NCBI GenBank assembly: GCA_964019135.1
Contig: OZ025248.1
Span: forward strand, 36,387,670 to 36,451,669
Direction: 5' to 3'
DNA length: 64,000 nt
From: Arenicola marina
Taxonomy: Eukaryota; Annelida; Polychaeta; Arenicolidae
The position numbers and the translations under genes are program-made. The notes beneath the pieces were generated by a model. It was not told where the DNA came from and ran no database searches. It worked only from the letters and a program-made list of their open reading frames with translations. Shown in pieces: positions 31,501 through 41,203 of this stretch (the first letter of the stretch is position 1; each line of letters starts with the position of its first letter).

Positions 31501-33561
31501 CTGTATCTAGGTAGGCTTCCGGTCTAGCGCAGGCGTCTAAATTGCTATCGGTTGCTGCGGTGAATGTTTGGTAGCGATAGTTTATAGGGAATCTAATTGC
31601 TCAGCATAAACATCTATGCTAGAATTTTACCTCCAGTTCAAGATACTAGAATGAAAACTTATTTCTTGGCGCTTTTCGACTAGTCTTATCTGTCGAAACA
31701 TGGTGATAAGAGGGTGGTCATATGTGACATTGGTTTGTTTGCTGATGTTTTGCAGTACAAGCTGTGCAAGGTGAAGAAGGGACTCGTTGGGTTGAAGGGT
31801 GTGCCCCACTTGGTCACCCATGACGGCCGTACCATTCGCTACCCAGACCCCCTCGTCAAGGTTAACGACACTATCCAGGTGGACATCGCCTCAGGCAAGA
31901 TCAAGGAATTCATCAAGTTCGACTCTGGTAAGTATCTTCCGGCTCACTCGTTGAAGAAGGCGATCAACGAACTGTATATCAATAGGAGTATTAATCAGTT
32001 TTCAAAATGAACCCACCTGTTTTAAAACTTACACTAAATCGATTTCATCGTCATTTTGAATGATTTTTTTATTATTGCTCGATTTCCTGGTGTTTTGAGG
32101 GAAGGTTTTTGGTGTTTTTCAGGAAATGTGTGCATGATCACGGGAGGCCGTAACTTGGGGCGTGTGGGTACGATCACCCACCGCGAGCGACACCCTGGGT
32201 CATTCGACGTCGTGCACATCAAGGACTCCATGGGACACACCTTTGCCACACGGTGCGTGATGCTCTTGAGCCACACTCGCCAGTCGTCTCGCTGTGCTCC
32301 TTATCTTTAGAGTATCACTCCTAATGATATTATGTAGCTGGCTAATCACCGGTTAATACCACCGATGGTCAGTAACAGTTATGCCAATTTTAAAAATATA
32401 CGAAAGCCTGGCAAAAGGAGTGAACCACTTCGCTAGTACACATAGTTTGTATGCGATAGACAACTGGATGCCTTAGTCCATGAACATGTACAGCTGTTTG
32501 TGGAAGCTGGCTGTAGATGCTGTGCCCTATTGATTCGTTAGCGATGGTACCTTCTATCGAACCGGACTAAATCAGATATAAACTCTTGGTAAATTGGATG
32601 TTGGGCGCTGCTGTGTGATGAGATAACGATGGATTCCCCTTCATGAGCTGGTTTACCAGTAGTGCATGAAAAATCATCTGCTGATCGCACTGTCCAACAT
32701 TATATAATGATGGAGGGGGGTGTATGAAACACTACACTATATTCTTGAATAAGTTCTATGTTGTGTTCGGAATTGTACCGGGCATATTTTATATGATCTT
32801 GCAAAATTGGTGATTTTTGTGTTGTATAGTTATTTAATACAATACAACTTGCATTTTAATTAGATCATTAATGACATCTTCAATTAGCAATTGATATATA
32901 AGTTGAAGTACTGTGTGAGCTGATGAGATGACGATGGATTCCCCTTCATGAGCTGGTTTTCCAGTAGTGCATGAAAAATCATCTGCTGATTGCACTGTTC
33001 AACATTAAATAATAATGTGGGGGTGGGGGGTGAGTTGAAACACTACAAGATGCTTTTGTAGTGTTTTTACCGGTATATGTTTTGTTCGGTATTGTACATG
33101 GTGTATTTTACAATGTAGAATCGGTGATTTCTGGGTTCTCCAGTTGTTCAGTAGGGTCCAATACAGCTTGCTTTTTAATGAGATCATTACCGATATCTCC
33201 AGTTAGCACTTAATATAAGTTAAAGCAGTGTGTGAGCTGATGAGATGACGATGGATTCCCCTTCATGAGCTGGTTTCCCAGTAGTGCATGAAAAATCATC
33301 TGCTGGTTGCACTGTACGCCGTCTACACTTTCGACGTGTGTGGATTTGGGAAGGTTCTTCGGTGCAGTTGTGACCATCACATGACGCCGTCTGTCCATTT
33401 AATACTGATAATGGCATATATTTTTGTTGTGCTGCAGGTTAAACAACGTGTTCGTCATCGGCAAGGGCCTGAAGCCATGGGTGTCTCTGCCGGGAGGCCG
33501 TGGTCTCAAGCTCACCATTGCCGAGGAGAGGGATCGCAGGATTGCCGCCAAGAACCAGTAG
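22587..33561 (+). CDS. RPS4: 40S ribosomal protein S4
   Basis: Seven coding exons: 22587-22592, 24723-24800, 25324-25504, 30554-30651, 31756-31927, 32123-32252 and 33438-33561, all GT-AG with matching phases, giving 262 aa (human RPS4X 263). Order: the N-terminal eS4 region ([18 protein letters not shown]), an S4-type RNA-binding segment ([17 protein letters not shown], then [15 protein letters not shown]), the central eS4 domain ([19 protein letters not shown] to RTIRYPDPL), a KOW-like segment ([20 protein letters not shown]) and the C-terminus ([20 protein letters not shown]). By family, it is a structural protein of the small subunit. The two-codon exon 1 (ATG GGG, then GTAAGG) yields [12 protein letters not shown], one residue longer than the usual MARGPKKHLKR. 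I chose it because the ATG follows a pyrimidine tract and the splice phase fits, but exon 1 is the least certain part. Introns 3, 4 and 6 carry snoRNA-like RNAs. Confidence 0.95.
22893..23838. mobile_element. long inverted-repeat element in RPS4 intron 1, interrupted by a SINE
   Basis: The left arm (22893-22952 and 23200-23375) and the right arm (about 23620-23838) are reverse complements over about 220 bp. Shared words include ACCGTTACG, CAGACGTTAATGTC, CTTTACAGAAGCCCTCACTT and GAAAATGGATTTTTT. The left arm is split by the SINE at 22953-23199. No transposase is seen in the 245-bp centre. Confidence 0.8.
22953..23199 (+). mobile_element. tRNA-derived SINE, main family, copy 2, with target duplication
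   Basis: The head GCTCAGTGGGCTAGAGCGCT and the B box GGTTCGAGCCC define a tRNA-like promoter; the body ends near AAGCATCCTGATTAACCAA. It is flanked by direct repeats CCTGACAGTC at 22943-22952 and 23200-23209, which form the target-site duplication inside the older inverted-repeat element. Confidence 0.9.
25652..25787 (+). ncRNA. H/ACA-type snoRNA candidate, family A copy 1
   Basis: RPS4 intron 3. The 5' hairpin is closed by AGGCCT/AGGCCT, with inner pairing near GAAGCTATACATT/AATGTGTGGTC. The hinge contains AAAATA, which fits ANANNA. The 3' hairpin has lower stem GTCTT/GAGGGC, pocket, upper stem GCTTCC/GGAGC, then ACA at 25782-25784 three bases from the proposed end. The ACA lies about 16 nt below the upper stem, as expected for a pseudouridylation pocket. 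I cannot name the target. Confidence 0.65.
26085..26218 (+). ncRNA. H/ACA-type snoRNA candidate, family A copy 2
   Basis: Same architecture as copy 1: AGGCCT-closed 5' hairpin, hinge AGAATG (one mismatch to ANANNA), lower stem GTCTT/AAGGC, conserved ACGGTCGCTTCC and GAGGAGCATCACCCA, and ACA at 26213-26215. The apical parts differ most from the other copies, while the pocket sequences are unchanged. Located in RPS4 intron 3. Confidence 0.62.
26795..26814. repeat. 20-bp poly-C run
   Basis: Twenty consecutive Cs in RPS4 intron 3, the longest of many poly-C or poly-G runs in the window (others at about 9210, 17461, 24137, 27751, 36450, 43168, 59747 and 63099). Confidence 0.95.
28085..28350 (-). 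mobile_element. tRNA-derived SINE, main family, copy 3
   Basis: In plus-strand sense the tail (GGACACTTTAACCACTTTTG) comes first and the tRNA-like head (GCGCTCTAACCCACTGAGCTA) last, so it is on the minus strand. Flanks include GGGCCGGCCCTCATTCCGTG, and TTCCGTGTGG is present on both sides (28078 and 28348), a probable target duplication. It lies in RPS4 intron 3 between snoRNA-like copies A2 and A3. Confidence 0.85.
28839..28977 (+). ncRNA. H/ACA-type snoRNA candidate, family A copy 3
   Basis: 5' hairpin AGGCCT...AGGCCT with the inner stem GCCATGCA/TGTGTGGT and a pocket of ATCGAA against CAATCT. The hinge is AGAATG. The 3' hairpin has GTCTT/AAGGC at its base (G-C, U-G, C-G, U-A, U-A), then ACA at 28972-28974. 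It is nearly identical to copy 4, which starts 427 bases downstream. Confidence 0.68.
29266..29403 (+). ncRNA. H/ACA-type snoRNA candidate, family A copy 4
   Basis: Differs from copy 3 at only a handful of positions, none in the pockets or boxes. ACA at 29398-29400. It belongs to a unit of about 427 bp duplicated in tandem together with flanking sequence (AGTCGGGTTTTCACATGCAC and following). Confidence 0.68.
29691..29827 (+). ncRNA. H/ACA-type snoRNA candidate, family A copy 5
   Basis: The hinge AGACTA matches ANANNA exactly. Lower stem GTCTT/AAGGC is kept and ACA lies at 29822-29824. The upstream flank repeats that of copies 3 and 4; the downstream flank diverges immediately after the ACA, which suggests the RNA end is a real boundary. 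Confidence 0.7.
29963..30094 (+). ncRNA. H/ACA-type snoRNA candidate, family A copy 6
   Basis: The most diverged copy. The 5' hairpin retains TTATCGAAGCC and ATGGTCAAT, the 3' hairpin retains AACGGTCGCTTCCAGAA and GCTGAGGAGCATCACCCA. The basal stem and hinge are weakened (TTCAATTG in place of an H box). Two ACA triplets are possible (30085-30087 or 30089-30091). It may be a decaying copy. Confidence 0.5.
30895..31022 (+). ncRNA. H/ACA-type snoRNA candidate, family B copy 1
   Basis: RPS4 intron 4. The 5' hairpin is closed by GCTGG/CCAGC with a perfect 9-bp inner stem GACATCATT/AATGATGTC. The hinge box AAAGAA fits ANANNA. The 3' hairpin has basal GTGC/GCAC, pocket TATTTCAAG against TCCAGGCTAT, and an 11-bp upper stem CTGCCATAACG/CGTTATGGTAG. 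ACA at 31017-31019 sits three bases from the end and 15 nt below the upper stem. This is the clearest H/ACA fold in the window. Target unknown. Confidence 0.75.
31269..31402 (+). ncRNA. H/ACA-type snoRNA candidate, family B copy 2
   Basis: Diverged paralogue of copy B1. 5' hairpin GCAAC/GTTGC with inner ACATTG/CAATGT; hinge ATAGCA fits ANANNA. The 3' hairpin has GTGT/GCAC at the base and CCAC/GTGG above the pocket; the pocket words TTTCAAGC and GTCCAGGCT are the same as in B1 although the stems have changed. ACA at 31397-31399. Conservation of the pocket with changed stems points to a functional guide. Confidence 0.7.
32598..32700 (+). ncRNA. structured intronic RNA, family C copy 1 (C/D-like)
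   Basis: RPS4 intron 6. The outer stem ATGTTGG/CCAACAT encloses a C-box-like GTGATGA, a long hairpin (GATGGATT, TTCATG, CTGGT with ACCAG, CATGAA, AATCATC) and a D-box-like CTGA followed by GCAC, which can pair with GTGT. A strong internal hairpin is unusual for box C/D snoRNAs, so the class is uncertain. Confidence 0.5.
32902..33003 (+). ncRNA. structured intronic RNA, family C copy 2 (C/D-like)
   Basis: The outer stem is GTTGAA/TTCAAC where copy 1 has GTTGG/CCAAC, a compensatory change that supports pairing. C-box-like CTGATGA at 32920-32926 and D-box-like CTGA at 32986-32989. The internal hairpin loop (CTGGTTTTCCAG) also keeps its pairing. Confidence 0.55.
33226..33314 (+). ncRNA. structured intronic RNA, family C copy 3 (C/D-like)
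   Basis: Same internal hairpin as copies 1 and 2 (CTGGTTTCCCAG apex). C-box-like CTGATGA is kept, the D-box position reads CTGG rather than CTGA, and the outer pairing is CAGTG/CACTG. Ends about 120 bases before the RPS4 exon 7 acceptor. It may be inactive. Confidence 0.45.
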
Positions 33562-33665
33562 ACCCGCCACCTTGCGATTTCCACGTGGCCCGTCCCCGCC
33601 AACCTGGGCTTCTGGTACTGGAGAGCGCGCTCCTTGCTGCCGATGTGAAATGTGAACAACTGCGC

Positions 33666-33671
33666 AATAAA
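33666..33671 (+). promoter_or_regulatory. poly(A) signal of RPS4
   Basis: AATAAA lies 105 bases after the RPS4 stop codon, giving the short 3' UTR usual for ribosomal protein genes. Confidence 0.8.
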
Positions 33672-34141
33672 AAAAACAGAAGAAATCATGAAGTTTCTTG
33701 GCCTTTTGTTCTGTTGGACAACACACTTTTACAAAGATTTGTATCCAACTGGTCTTCAAATAAGAGAATTTCTGTTTTTTAGGAACCAGTCTGGAAACCT
33801 TTGTCGCTGCATTGAGTGCCTCCGGCGACCGAAGTACCGACCGGTGTGGCGAGTTTCTCTCTGAAGTTCTATGCACAGTCTTTAAGAACTGCGATATTTG
33901 GGGCATAATTTTGTGGTACTGCGGGTTTAATTGTCGACAGTGGTGAGGTATAGCGATGACTATTTACCTTTTGCCGTATTAGAAATTCAGTTAATTTTAC
34001 GGGCGGTGGCTATCCTGTTCAGTCCCCTTTCCTTGGATACGCCGCTGGACATTTTTTTTTGCATTTGATGCGATAATAGTTTTCACGCGTTCGCACTGAC
34101 ACGTATTTTACACTCATTAAAGTTACTATTTCAACAAATTT

Positions 34142-34240
34142 TGCGGCGGGGGTGTTCCGTCAGATCACGTGAGGCGCCGCGGCTGTTGGAACAGCTGTAA
34201 ACACTGTATAACACTCTGCCTCAAGGAGGCGCTGCCAGTC
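34142..34240. repeat. dispersed repeat shared with 20718-20815
   Basis: GCGGGGGTGTTCCGTCAGATCA, GAGGCGCC and GCTGTTGGAACA in the order seen at 20718-20815. Diverged, non-coding transposon remnant. Confidence 0.6.
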
Positions 34241-34997
34241 GCGAATCCTGGCCAATAACGTCTAGTATATATATGGTTGGTACCAGTGACTTCCGGAAAG
34301 TTAGTCGTTGGCGCTCGCCCTGGCGGAGATTACTTCATGCGTGTTACGTCACCAGCACATCAACGTCACTGTACACACGTTTTTTCTCCGCCAGATTTGG
34401 ATCACAATGAATGTTTACTTTTTGTTGTAATAGTAACTTTAAAATACACTTTTATAAATGACCACAAACCAGGTAGCATAGGCCCATAGGTTACGAGCAG
34501 ACACACCCCGGAATGTCTAAAATTATATGAATCTGAATCTTATGATCATAACGTACCGCTCAAATGCTATCAGTCTTTGACCATAACGGCCTGTGTTTTT
34601 TTTTCAAAAATGCAATGGCCTTTTAAATCCGTGGAATGAATGTTGTTCCAGTATAATTCACAACCAAGAAGCTTTTCGTAAAGATTTTAGCCCGACATAT
34701 CATATTTGCACCATGAAAACCTAATAAATGATTCTGTACCAGATAACAAAATAAAACTATATTGTTGTTTCGTTGAGTTTAGAAAAGATTTACCTTTTCT
34801 TAAAACTACTTATTGTCGGGGTCGGCAAAATATGTACCGGTATATGACCTATAAAACGAACATTGGTATCAAACGGGGACTCAGTGAGCCAAGCTCTCTT
34901 CAACGTTTTTATCGATTATTTGGGTGACAATTTAAAGGATACCAATACAGATCCTGTACGGTTACATGACCTTTCAATTGAATGTCTGTTATGTACT

Positions 34998-35099
34998 AGT
35001 TAAAGAACGAGCTGGAGTGCATTCGCCAAAATAAAGCGCGAGACGCGATAGCGTCGAGTGCTTTATTTGGGGTATGCACGACAGCGAGTTTTTTAACGT
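34998..35099. mobile_element. short hairpin element (102 bp)
   Basis: The left arm GTTAAAGAACGAGCTGGAGT plus GCATTCGCCAAAATAAAGC and the right arm (GCTTTATTTGGGGTATGCAC, then GAGTTTTTTAAC) are imperfect inverted repeats around the palindromic core GACGCGATAGCGTC. It resembles a miniature foldback element. Confidence 0.65.
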
Positions 35100-37015
35100 A
35101 CTTATAAAATTGTTATAACAAGGCATGAAATGTGCTCACGTTTGGACACAGGAATTGACTATTGCGTCAATTGCACTGCCTGACGAATACATGAGGCACA
35201 TTGTGGAAACAACGGTTCGTCATTGTGAAGCCCCAGGGGGGAGGGTACGGGTGGGAAGACGTCGATTAAGTAGACATTTTGGAAGTCATTACTTCTTAGT
35301 TTCGTGAAAACATCGCCCCCTGAAAGCGATATGACGGATATAATGAGAAATGAAAGCAATCGATAAATGTGGAATTTCCATATATTTTGAGATTTCTGAT
35401 CTAACCCCCGCCCCTTTGGTGCATAACATTGAATTATGCATTTCATTGTTTGTCTTGAAATTGGCAAGTTCTGACAACATCAGCCAGCTCGCCTCCGCTC
35501 AGCTCAGCTCGACTGATTACACCGTGACACTTAGCGGGGTTCATATTAATAACTGTTCTTTATCAAGATAATGCACACTTTTTCTGTTCATTATTAAAAT
35601 AAAGCACCGTTTTGCCGTTCTTTATTTAAATAACGCCCACTTACGTGAATACAACACGGCTAGGTCTGCTTTCCGATGCATTCTTCTAGATAATGAACAC
35701 TTAAGACAAAGGCGTGACGTCATACAATTGTTTAAATGCCGATGACTTAGTTAGTCCTTATATTGAAGTCTTCCACTACAACATGCTTCGAGATGTTTGG
35801 GTAAATCTTTTGTGACAGATGGGGCATGACGATAAATAATGACGAAATGAAAACTTTAATCTTTTAGAAAGAAACTTGCAATCAAACTTGCTAGTTGCTA
35901 GTCCAAAATTAAGGCATCAAAGGCTATATTTAATTTACGAAGCTCACTTTCTCTTGCAATCTACTCGAGCTACAGCTGGATCCCTCTATCTCTTTTATGA
36001 TTTGTGACTTGCGGAGCTTGTAACAGCATCCGATGTCTTTAACGAAATGACTAAGAGTTTTGCAAGAGACTACTGTAGGTACCGCGCGAAATGCCTCTAA
36101 CAGCTTACCCCGAAGTGGAGCAGCACCTCTTGTTATCTTATGACTCAAACTCTTCGCTTTTGGGCTCCTATCTAGACTATTAAAAACTCTGCGCAAAATT
36201 TAGAATGAAAATGGAAAGCAACGGGATGCACAACGTAATAGCGTTGTTCAGTACTAAATATATTTTCTCCAAGATTGGGCTGCATAACTGTTTGGATAAG
36301 GCCTTGGCTTTGAAAATGGTAGCGAAAGCATAAAAGCCTGTTTATTTGTCGGTCAATAGCACTTTTATATACCGACGTTAAATAAAACTTTATGTTATCT
36401 TATTCTACGAAACATTGGAAGAGGAGCATAACATTTGCGAGGTGTGTGTGGGGGGGGGGGGGGGGGGTGTGAAAATAACCTCGGGTATCTGTTTTTACGA
36501 CCTGGGGGGTATCCGCAATTTGGATGCATCTATGAACTGTCACTTTTCGATGTATTTCATCGGAAAATTCGACCTTTACAGTGTATGCTCACGTGCAACG
36601 CCCCTACCCTCACCCCCCTAGATCCGCTCCTGACATCGGACTTTGCGAACTCCCACAGCTTACGCCAAATTACGGTTGGGATGCCGTACGTGATGCCAGG
36701 CGTACCGAACCTCTGCCAGCCGTCATAACTAAAAAGACCGTTAATGAGTGGAAAAGGCAAAGATGGGTCGGTAATTCTGATGTTAACCTCCTTCTCCTCA
36801 CAATGGGCTGGGGCAGATATTTGTCCATCAATCTACTCGGGTATGTATCTATCAGCAGATCGTATATGTTCCGGTATGCGGCAAACCATGCCTCAGTGAC
36901 ACATTAAATGTTCAAATCTAAACAAATACTTCCGGTAGCTTGCCTATTATCGCCCATTGATCCACGCACGGTTTCCTATATTTGTTTGTGAATAAAACAG
37001 TGTTCAACGTTAAAA

Positions 37016-39673
37016 ATGGGGAGGGTAGCCAGGAAAAAGCAACACAAAGGTGATAAACCGATGAAAGAAAAGTACCGAACCAAACGAAAGACGAAAGACT
37101 TGGATCAGATTCACGAAGACATGAAACCGAAGAATTCACAAAAACTGCTGGACCAAGAAATCGACTACGATTTGGCTGGGAGTGGACAGTTTTACTGTTT
37201 GCATTGCGCGTACGTGGGTTTCTAGACCTTTTGCTGTGAACTTTTCGCCATAACTGAATAGTGATAACAACTTTGGCTGATTAAAAAAAAAGTGTTCTGT
37301 GTACACAGCCACAGCCACAGGTCCTCAATGATGTAGCAGGTGGGCGTTGTATCAACTGATCTGAATGCCTGTGAACTTGTGGTGTACACAAACAACATGA
37401 CGCCAGCCAATCAGGTTGTTGCATTTTGAGCTTGCAATTTACAATTTAATTAACAGCCATAGTCTCATTGTCATATAAAATGATTAACAGCCATAGTCTC
37501 ATTGTCATATAAAATTATTAGTGCTATCATTTTTCTAGACTTTGCAATTAAAAGGCCTTCGGTTGCATGGGTAAACAGCATCTGAGTGCCAGAATGCCAG
37601 AAAAACTGTGTGGCAAAATTGGAACTGCCTGCCCTTCTGATGGGTAGGCAGGTCTCTGGGTAATACCTAGCTTCTGATGGGTAGGCAGGTCTCTGGGTAA
37701 TACCTACCCCATCTGATGGGTAGGCAGGTCTCTGGGTAATATCTAGCTTCTGATGGGTAGGCAGGTCTCTGGGTAATACCTAGCTTCTGATGGGTAGGCA
37801 GGTCTCTGGGTAATACTTAGCTTCTGATGGGTAGGCAGGTCTGGGTAATACCTAGCTTCTGATGGGTAGGCAGGTCTCTGGGTAATACCTAGCTTTGACA
37901 TCAAAATCCATTTTACAGGAAGTTGATCACTGCACATGTGCAAGGTCATCACTTGGCGCAAGTGCCCCCAGGCAAGCCCGCTTCTCTAGGGGCACAACGA
38001 TAACAATGTTAAAATTCTTCGACGTTTGTAGGGAATCGACTGTAGCTTTTATCATAATGTGTGCGCGTACAATCATAGTGTTTATGTATTCTATTTACCT
38101 TGTTCTATCTTCTGACATCAAGAAAGTGTGTCAACACTAGATTGTTGCAGTCATATTTTCGTGAACAAATGTTGGAACATGCGACTTTTCCCTACCAACC
38201 GCCATGCGTATGCAGCGCCACCTGGCGAATCCTGCCACCATTTAAACCATTTTTAGCCTGGGTTCCAAACTTTGTAACAGTCAATGACCTGTGAAAGACG
38301 GCGCTGCTGTTGTCTTTAATTTCAAAGTGAGCGACTGACAAGGCCCTCTAGCGGAGAGTCATATGCTAACGGAGAGGAGGAACCAAGTCGCATTCACAGG
38401 TACCGGCATCCGCCAAAAACAAATATGGTAGATGGCTGGTCGGGAACAGCTGTGTGCTCTCAACATTTCTTCACGAAAATATAACCGAAACAACCTAGTG
38501 TCAACACACTTTATTGATGTGAGATGATAGAACAAGGTATATAGGATACGTAAACACTATGATTGTTCGAGCACACATTATAATATAAGCTACAGTCGAT
38601 TCCCTACTAACGTCGAAGGATTTTAACATTGTTACCGTTGTGCCCCTAGAGAAGCAGGCTTGCCTGGGGGCACTTGCGCCAAGGTAATACCTAGCTTTGA
38701 CATCAAAATCCATACCTACACGGTTAGGGTTTTGATTAGTTGCATATCATTTTCTTGTAGCAGTTATTTAGAAGCAAATATAGAAAAAAAATCTTTATTA
38801 GAAGAATAGTGACATACCCTTTCTGAATCTTTGATTGTCATTCTCCCAAAGTGGTAAATATGCTGAGTTCTATCCCTAACAGAATTGACAGTAAAAATTA
38901 ATTTATGTCATGACACATGTAGACACCTTCAGTGCAGCAGCCATGTTGACTTGTCAATAATGATATCCAAAGAGAGGCACTGCATTCCCTATTTATTTTC
39001 ACAACATTTTCAGATTTGTCACAAATCATAATTAAATTATATTTTGTCAATAGCTGTTTGACATGATTGTTATTATTAATTGGGGTTCCCCGTTTTGTAG
39101 ATTAAACATGATATCAACATAAATTTTTAAGTGGCTTGTTTTGCTATATTTCAGTCGGCATTTCATCAATGACCAGGCATTGAAAGAACACTTCAGAAGC
39201 AAGCTACATAAGAGGAGGTGAGTTTAGATTTGTTTTCAACATGTCTTAGCCCTTTTTCAGAGTTTTTTCTATATGAAAGATATTTTCTATATTAAATCCG
39301 GTGGTGATACTTCTGCCCTCAACCCACCACCTCTTGGTTTGCCTGTTTGGCTTCCACCAGTCCACCCCCCTGATCATTATAGCAAATTCTATTATCACAA
39401 CCTTTGGGTTATGATTGGGTATAATGATGTAGCATATCATTTCACTCTCAACTTTGTGTGTAGTTCAGCGTCTCTCTGCTTGCCCTTTAAAGGCTGAAGA
39501 AGCTGGAGGATGAACCATACACTCAGGCGGAGGCGGACCGGGCTGCCGGTATGGGCAGCTACAAGGCCCCCACCAAGACCAAGGTGACCACACAGGCTGC
39601 CACCCTCAAGATGGACACGGCAGAGGGGACGAAGGATGAGGTTCCGGGAGGCAGCCAGACCGAAGACACCTGA
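37016..39673 (+). CDS. ZNF593: ZNF593/Bud20-type ribosome-biogenesis zinc finger
   Basis: Three coding exons: 37016-37209, 39155-39217 and 39493-39673, GT-AG with matching phases, 145 aa. The N-terminus is strongly basic ([20 protein letters not shown]), followed by the family signature [17 protein letters not shown] single zinc finger has Cys61, Cys64, His77 and His83 (C-x2-C-x12-H-x5-[19 protein letters not shown], then RSKLHKRR). The family block [18 protein letters not shown] follows. The yeast homologue Bud20 is a shuttling factor on pre-60S particles; the human protein is nucleolar. The tail (about 115-145) is Thr-rich and unconserved. Intron 1 (1.9 kb) contains a 37-bp tandem repeat and an inverted-repeat element. 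The initiating ATG follows an A-rich stretch (TTAAAAATGGG) and is the natural family start. Confidence 0.95.
37634..37893. repeat. 37-bp tandem repeat in ZNF593 intron 1
   Basis: Seven units of CTTCTGATGGGTAGGCAGGT plus CTCTGGGTAATACCTAG, the sixth lacking a few bases. A separate 38-bp duplication (TTAACAGCCATAGTCTCATT...) lies just upstream at 37447-37520. Confidence 0.95.
37952..38683. mobile_element. inverted-repeat element in ZNF593 intron 1
   Basis: The ends CTTGGCGCAAGTGCCCCCAG and CTGGGGGCACTTGCGCCAAG-type sequence (right arm) are inverted over about 190 bp, with a spacer of about 350 bp. The right flank repeats about 29 bp (GTAATACCTAGCTTTGACAT...) that also lies to the left of the element at 37880-37909, so a duplication or a rearranged end accompanied insertion. 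No transposase. Confidence 0.75.
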
Positions 39674-39853
39674 CGCGTGCTCCACGGCGACGGAAAACGT
39701 CGCCATGGTTTTGATTGGAAGGGGGGAGGAGGTGGTGGGGCGAGAATGGGGTGGGGGGGGGTGCGATGCAGTGTATCTGTGAATCCTGTTGTGTCTACTT
39801 GTTTGTTGTACAGTCATATATATATAACATGATTGTATGTAACCTGTTTCTGT

Positions 39854-39859
39854 AATAAA
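39854..39859 (+). promoter_or_regulatory. poly(A) signal of ZNF593
   Basis: AATAAA about 180 bases after the stop codon, in TTTCTGTAATAAATATAGAC. Confidence 0.7.
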
Positions 39860-39947
39860 TATAGACATTATTCAATCCATCAGTATTCGCCAGCATGTAC
39901 ATACAGGATGGCTTGGAGAGCTGTTCTACTAACGACGACTCTGCTCA

Positions 39948-40080
39948 AGTACACCCGAGTGGTCTGGTGGTTAGCGTGCTCGGCTTGGCTGAATGAGCTC
40001 TGCCAGACCATTCGGGGGTGAGTATGTTCGTGCGGATAATGATTCCTTAAAGCTCCTTCCTTCCTTAAAGTTACAGCCCA
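39948..40080 (+). mobile_element. tRNA-like SINE, third family
   Basis: The head GAGTGGTCTGGTGGTTAGCG plus TGCTCGGCTTGGC resembles a tRNA D-arm and anticodon region (Pol III A box). The B-box region is degenerate (CATTCGGGGGTGAGT). The tail has a CCTTCCTTCCTTAAAG simple repeat. Confidence 0.5.
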
Positions 40081-40259
40081 GTACACACATTCAAAAGTTT
40101 CAGGAACTTTGTGTCCGAAATTTTGTTTTCCTCGAAACACGCTAATGTGTACGGGAATGTTCCCGAAACTCTTTGTCAGAAACCTAATAACCTGAGTTCT
40201 AGCATGTTTGAATTTGAGGAGCACATATTCCACATCAGTAGTGTTACAACCAATGAGTA

Positions 40260-40661
40260 TTAAAGTTGCATGTGGAGTTGTTTCGCTGTTTTTGAATGCC
40301 AAATTTGCGTATAAGAACACAAACCTAAGGCCTTAAGGTTCATAACAGACAATAAACACCTACCATATCGCTCACCAATTATCTGCCAATGAGCAAAACA
40401 TTTCAAATTCATGAATTGTCCGCCACAAAAATGAAAACTTATGCTGATTTGAAACGTCATAAACGTGTGTACACAAGTCGTTTACCGGTGCCACCGACAG
40501 GGGCGCCCAAGCGCTAAATTATATGAGACAATAGAAGCGTCCGGAGCGCCATTTTTATTTGGCGGTGGCCGTTGACACTGCTTGTGGTCAAAGGTAACAT
40601 TTCCTGTTTCTGTTAATTTTGGTACAGCCGTTGCAACGGTCAGCTCCACATGTAACTTTAA
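40260..40661. mobile_element. MITE-like element, copy 2 (402 bp)
   Basis: Termini TTAAAGTTGCATGTGGAGTT and, on the opposite strand, TTAAAGTTACATGTGGAGCT match those of the element at 5526-5933. Length is almost the same. No coding capacity. Both copies start with TTAA, which could include a target duplication. Confidence 0.8.
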
Positions 40662-41200
40662 ACTCCCCAGACAATCTCTGAGCCTGAAATCAGAGATGTG
40701 AAGTTCTGTGCTTGCCGCCCCAACCTCTGTCACAAGTGGAGCGGTTAAGCGGCTAAATAATTGGCCAAGATGGGGGAGGGTAGTTTCATAAATGTCACAT
40801 CCAAGCTGTACTACGACAGCAGGGCCGGATCCATGTCTCAGAGTTCAATGTCTGGGAGAGAGGGCAGATGGTGAGAGGTGAGGGGATATACAACTCCAGC
40901 ACACTTGAGCATTGCAGGTATTGACCGGTTACCGATTATCAGCCATTGCGTAAATGGCGCCGCAATGTTTTAAGGAGGACTGGGCCAAAGAGGTGACCTA
41001 CATAAAACTTGAAAACTCAACAATATGGACAACGCAATAGATTGACTATTCTCACCAAAACCGGTTTTTGCTCTAACCCTCGCATTAGCAGCCCAATTCA
41101 TCTGTACCTATTGGCGCAAGGTGGCCAAGTTCAGCCGAATTCAAAGGCGTAATCCTCTTCAGGCGGAGAAAGCGACCCCCGTGCCCATGACCACGGTAAA
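40662..41200. other. repeat-derived intergenic sequence
   Basis: Part of 40900-41000 (GCCATTGCGTAAATGGCGCC, TACATAAAAC) is related to 58800-58890, and 40139-40170 (TGTGTACGGGAATGTTCCCG) to 58705-58730, so one dispersed element family appears at both sites. No gene. Confidence 0.5.
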
Positions 41201-41203
41201 CCT

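Larger units (their letters stand above)
33690..37015. other. intergenic region between RPS4 and ZNF593
   Basis: No gene recognised. Contains a dispersed repeat (34142-34240, related to 20718-20815), a short hairpin element (34998-35099) and an 18-bp poly-G run (36450-36467). An 88-codon minus-strand frame at 35930-36196 lacks an ATG at its start and resembles nothing I know. The last 100 bases are the ZNF593 5' flank. Confidence 0.6.

Noticed and set aside
35930-36196. 88-codon minus-strand frame with protein-like composition
   Set aside because: The frame begins at TTG rather than ATG, has no visible splice context, and matches no family I can recognise.
39720-39776. Coding extension beyond the ZNF593 stop
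   Set aside because: It is G-rich 3' UTR; the TGA at 39671-39673 follows the conserved GMGSY block and a normal-length tail.
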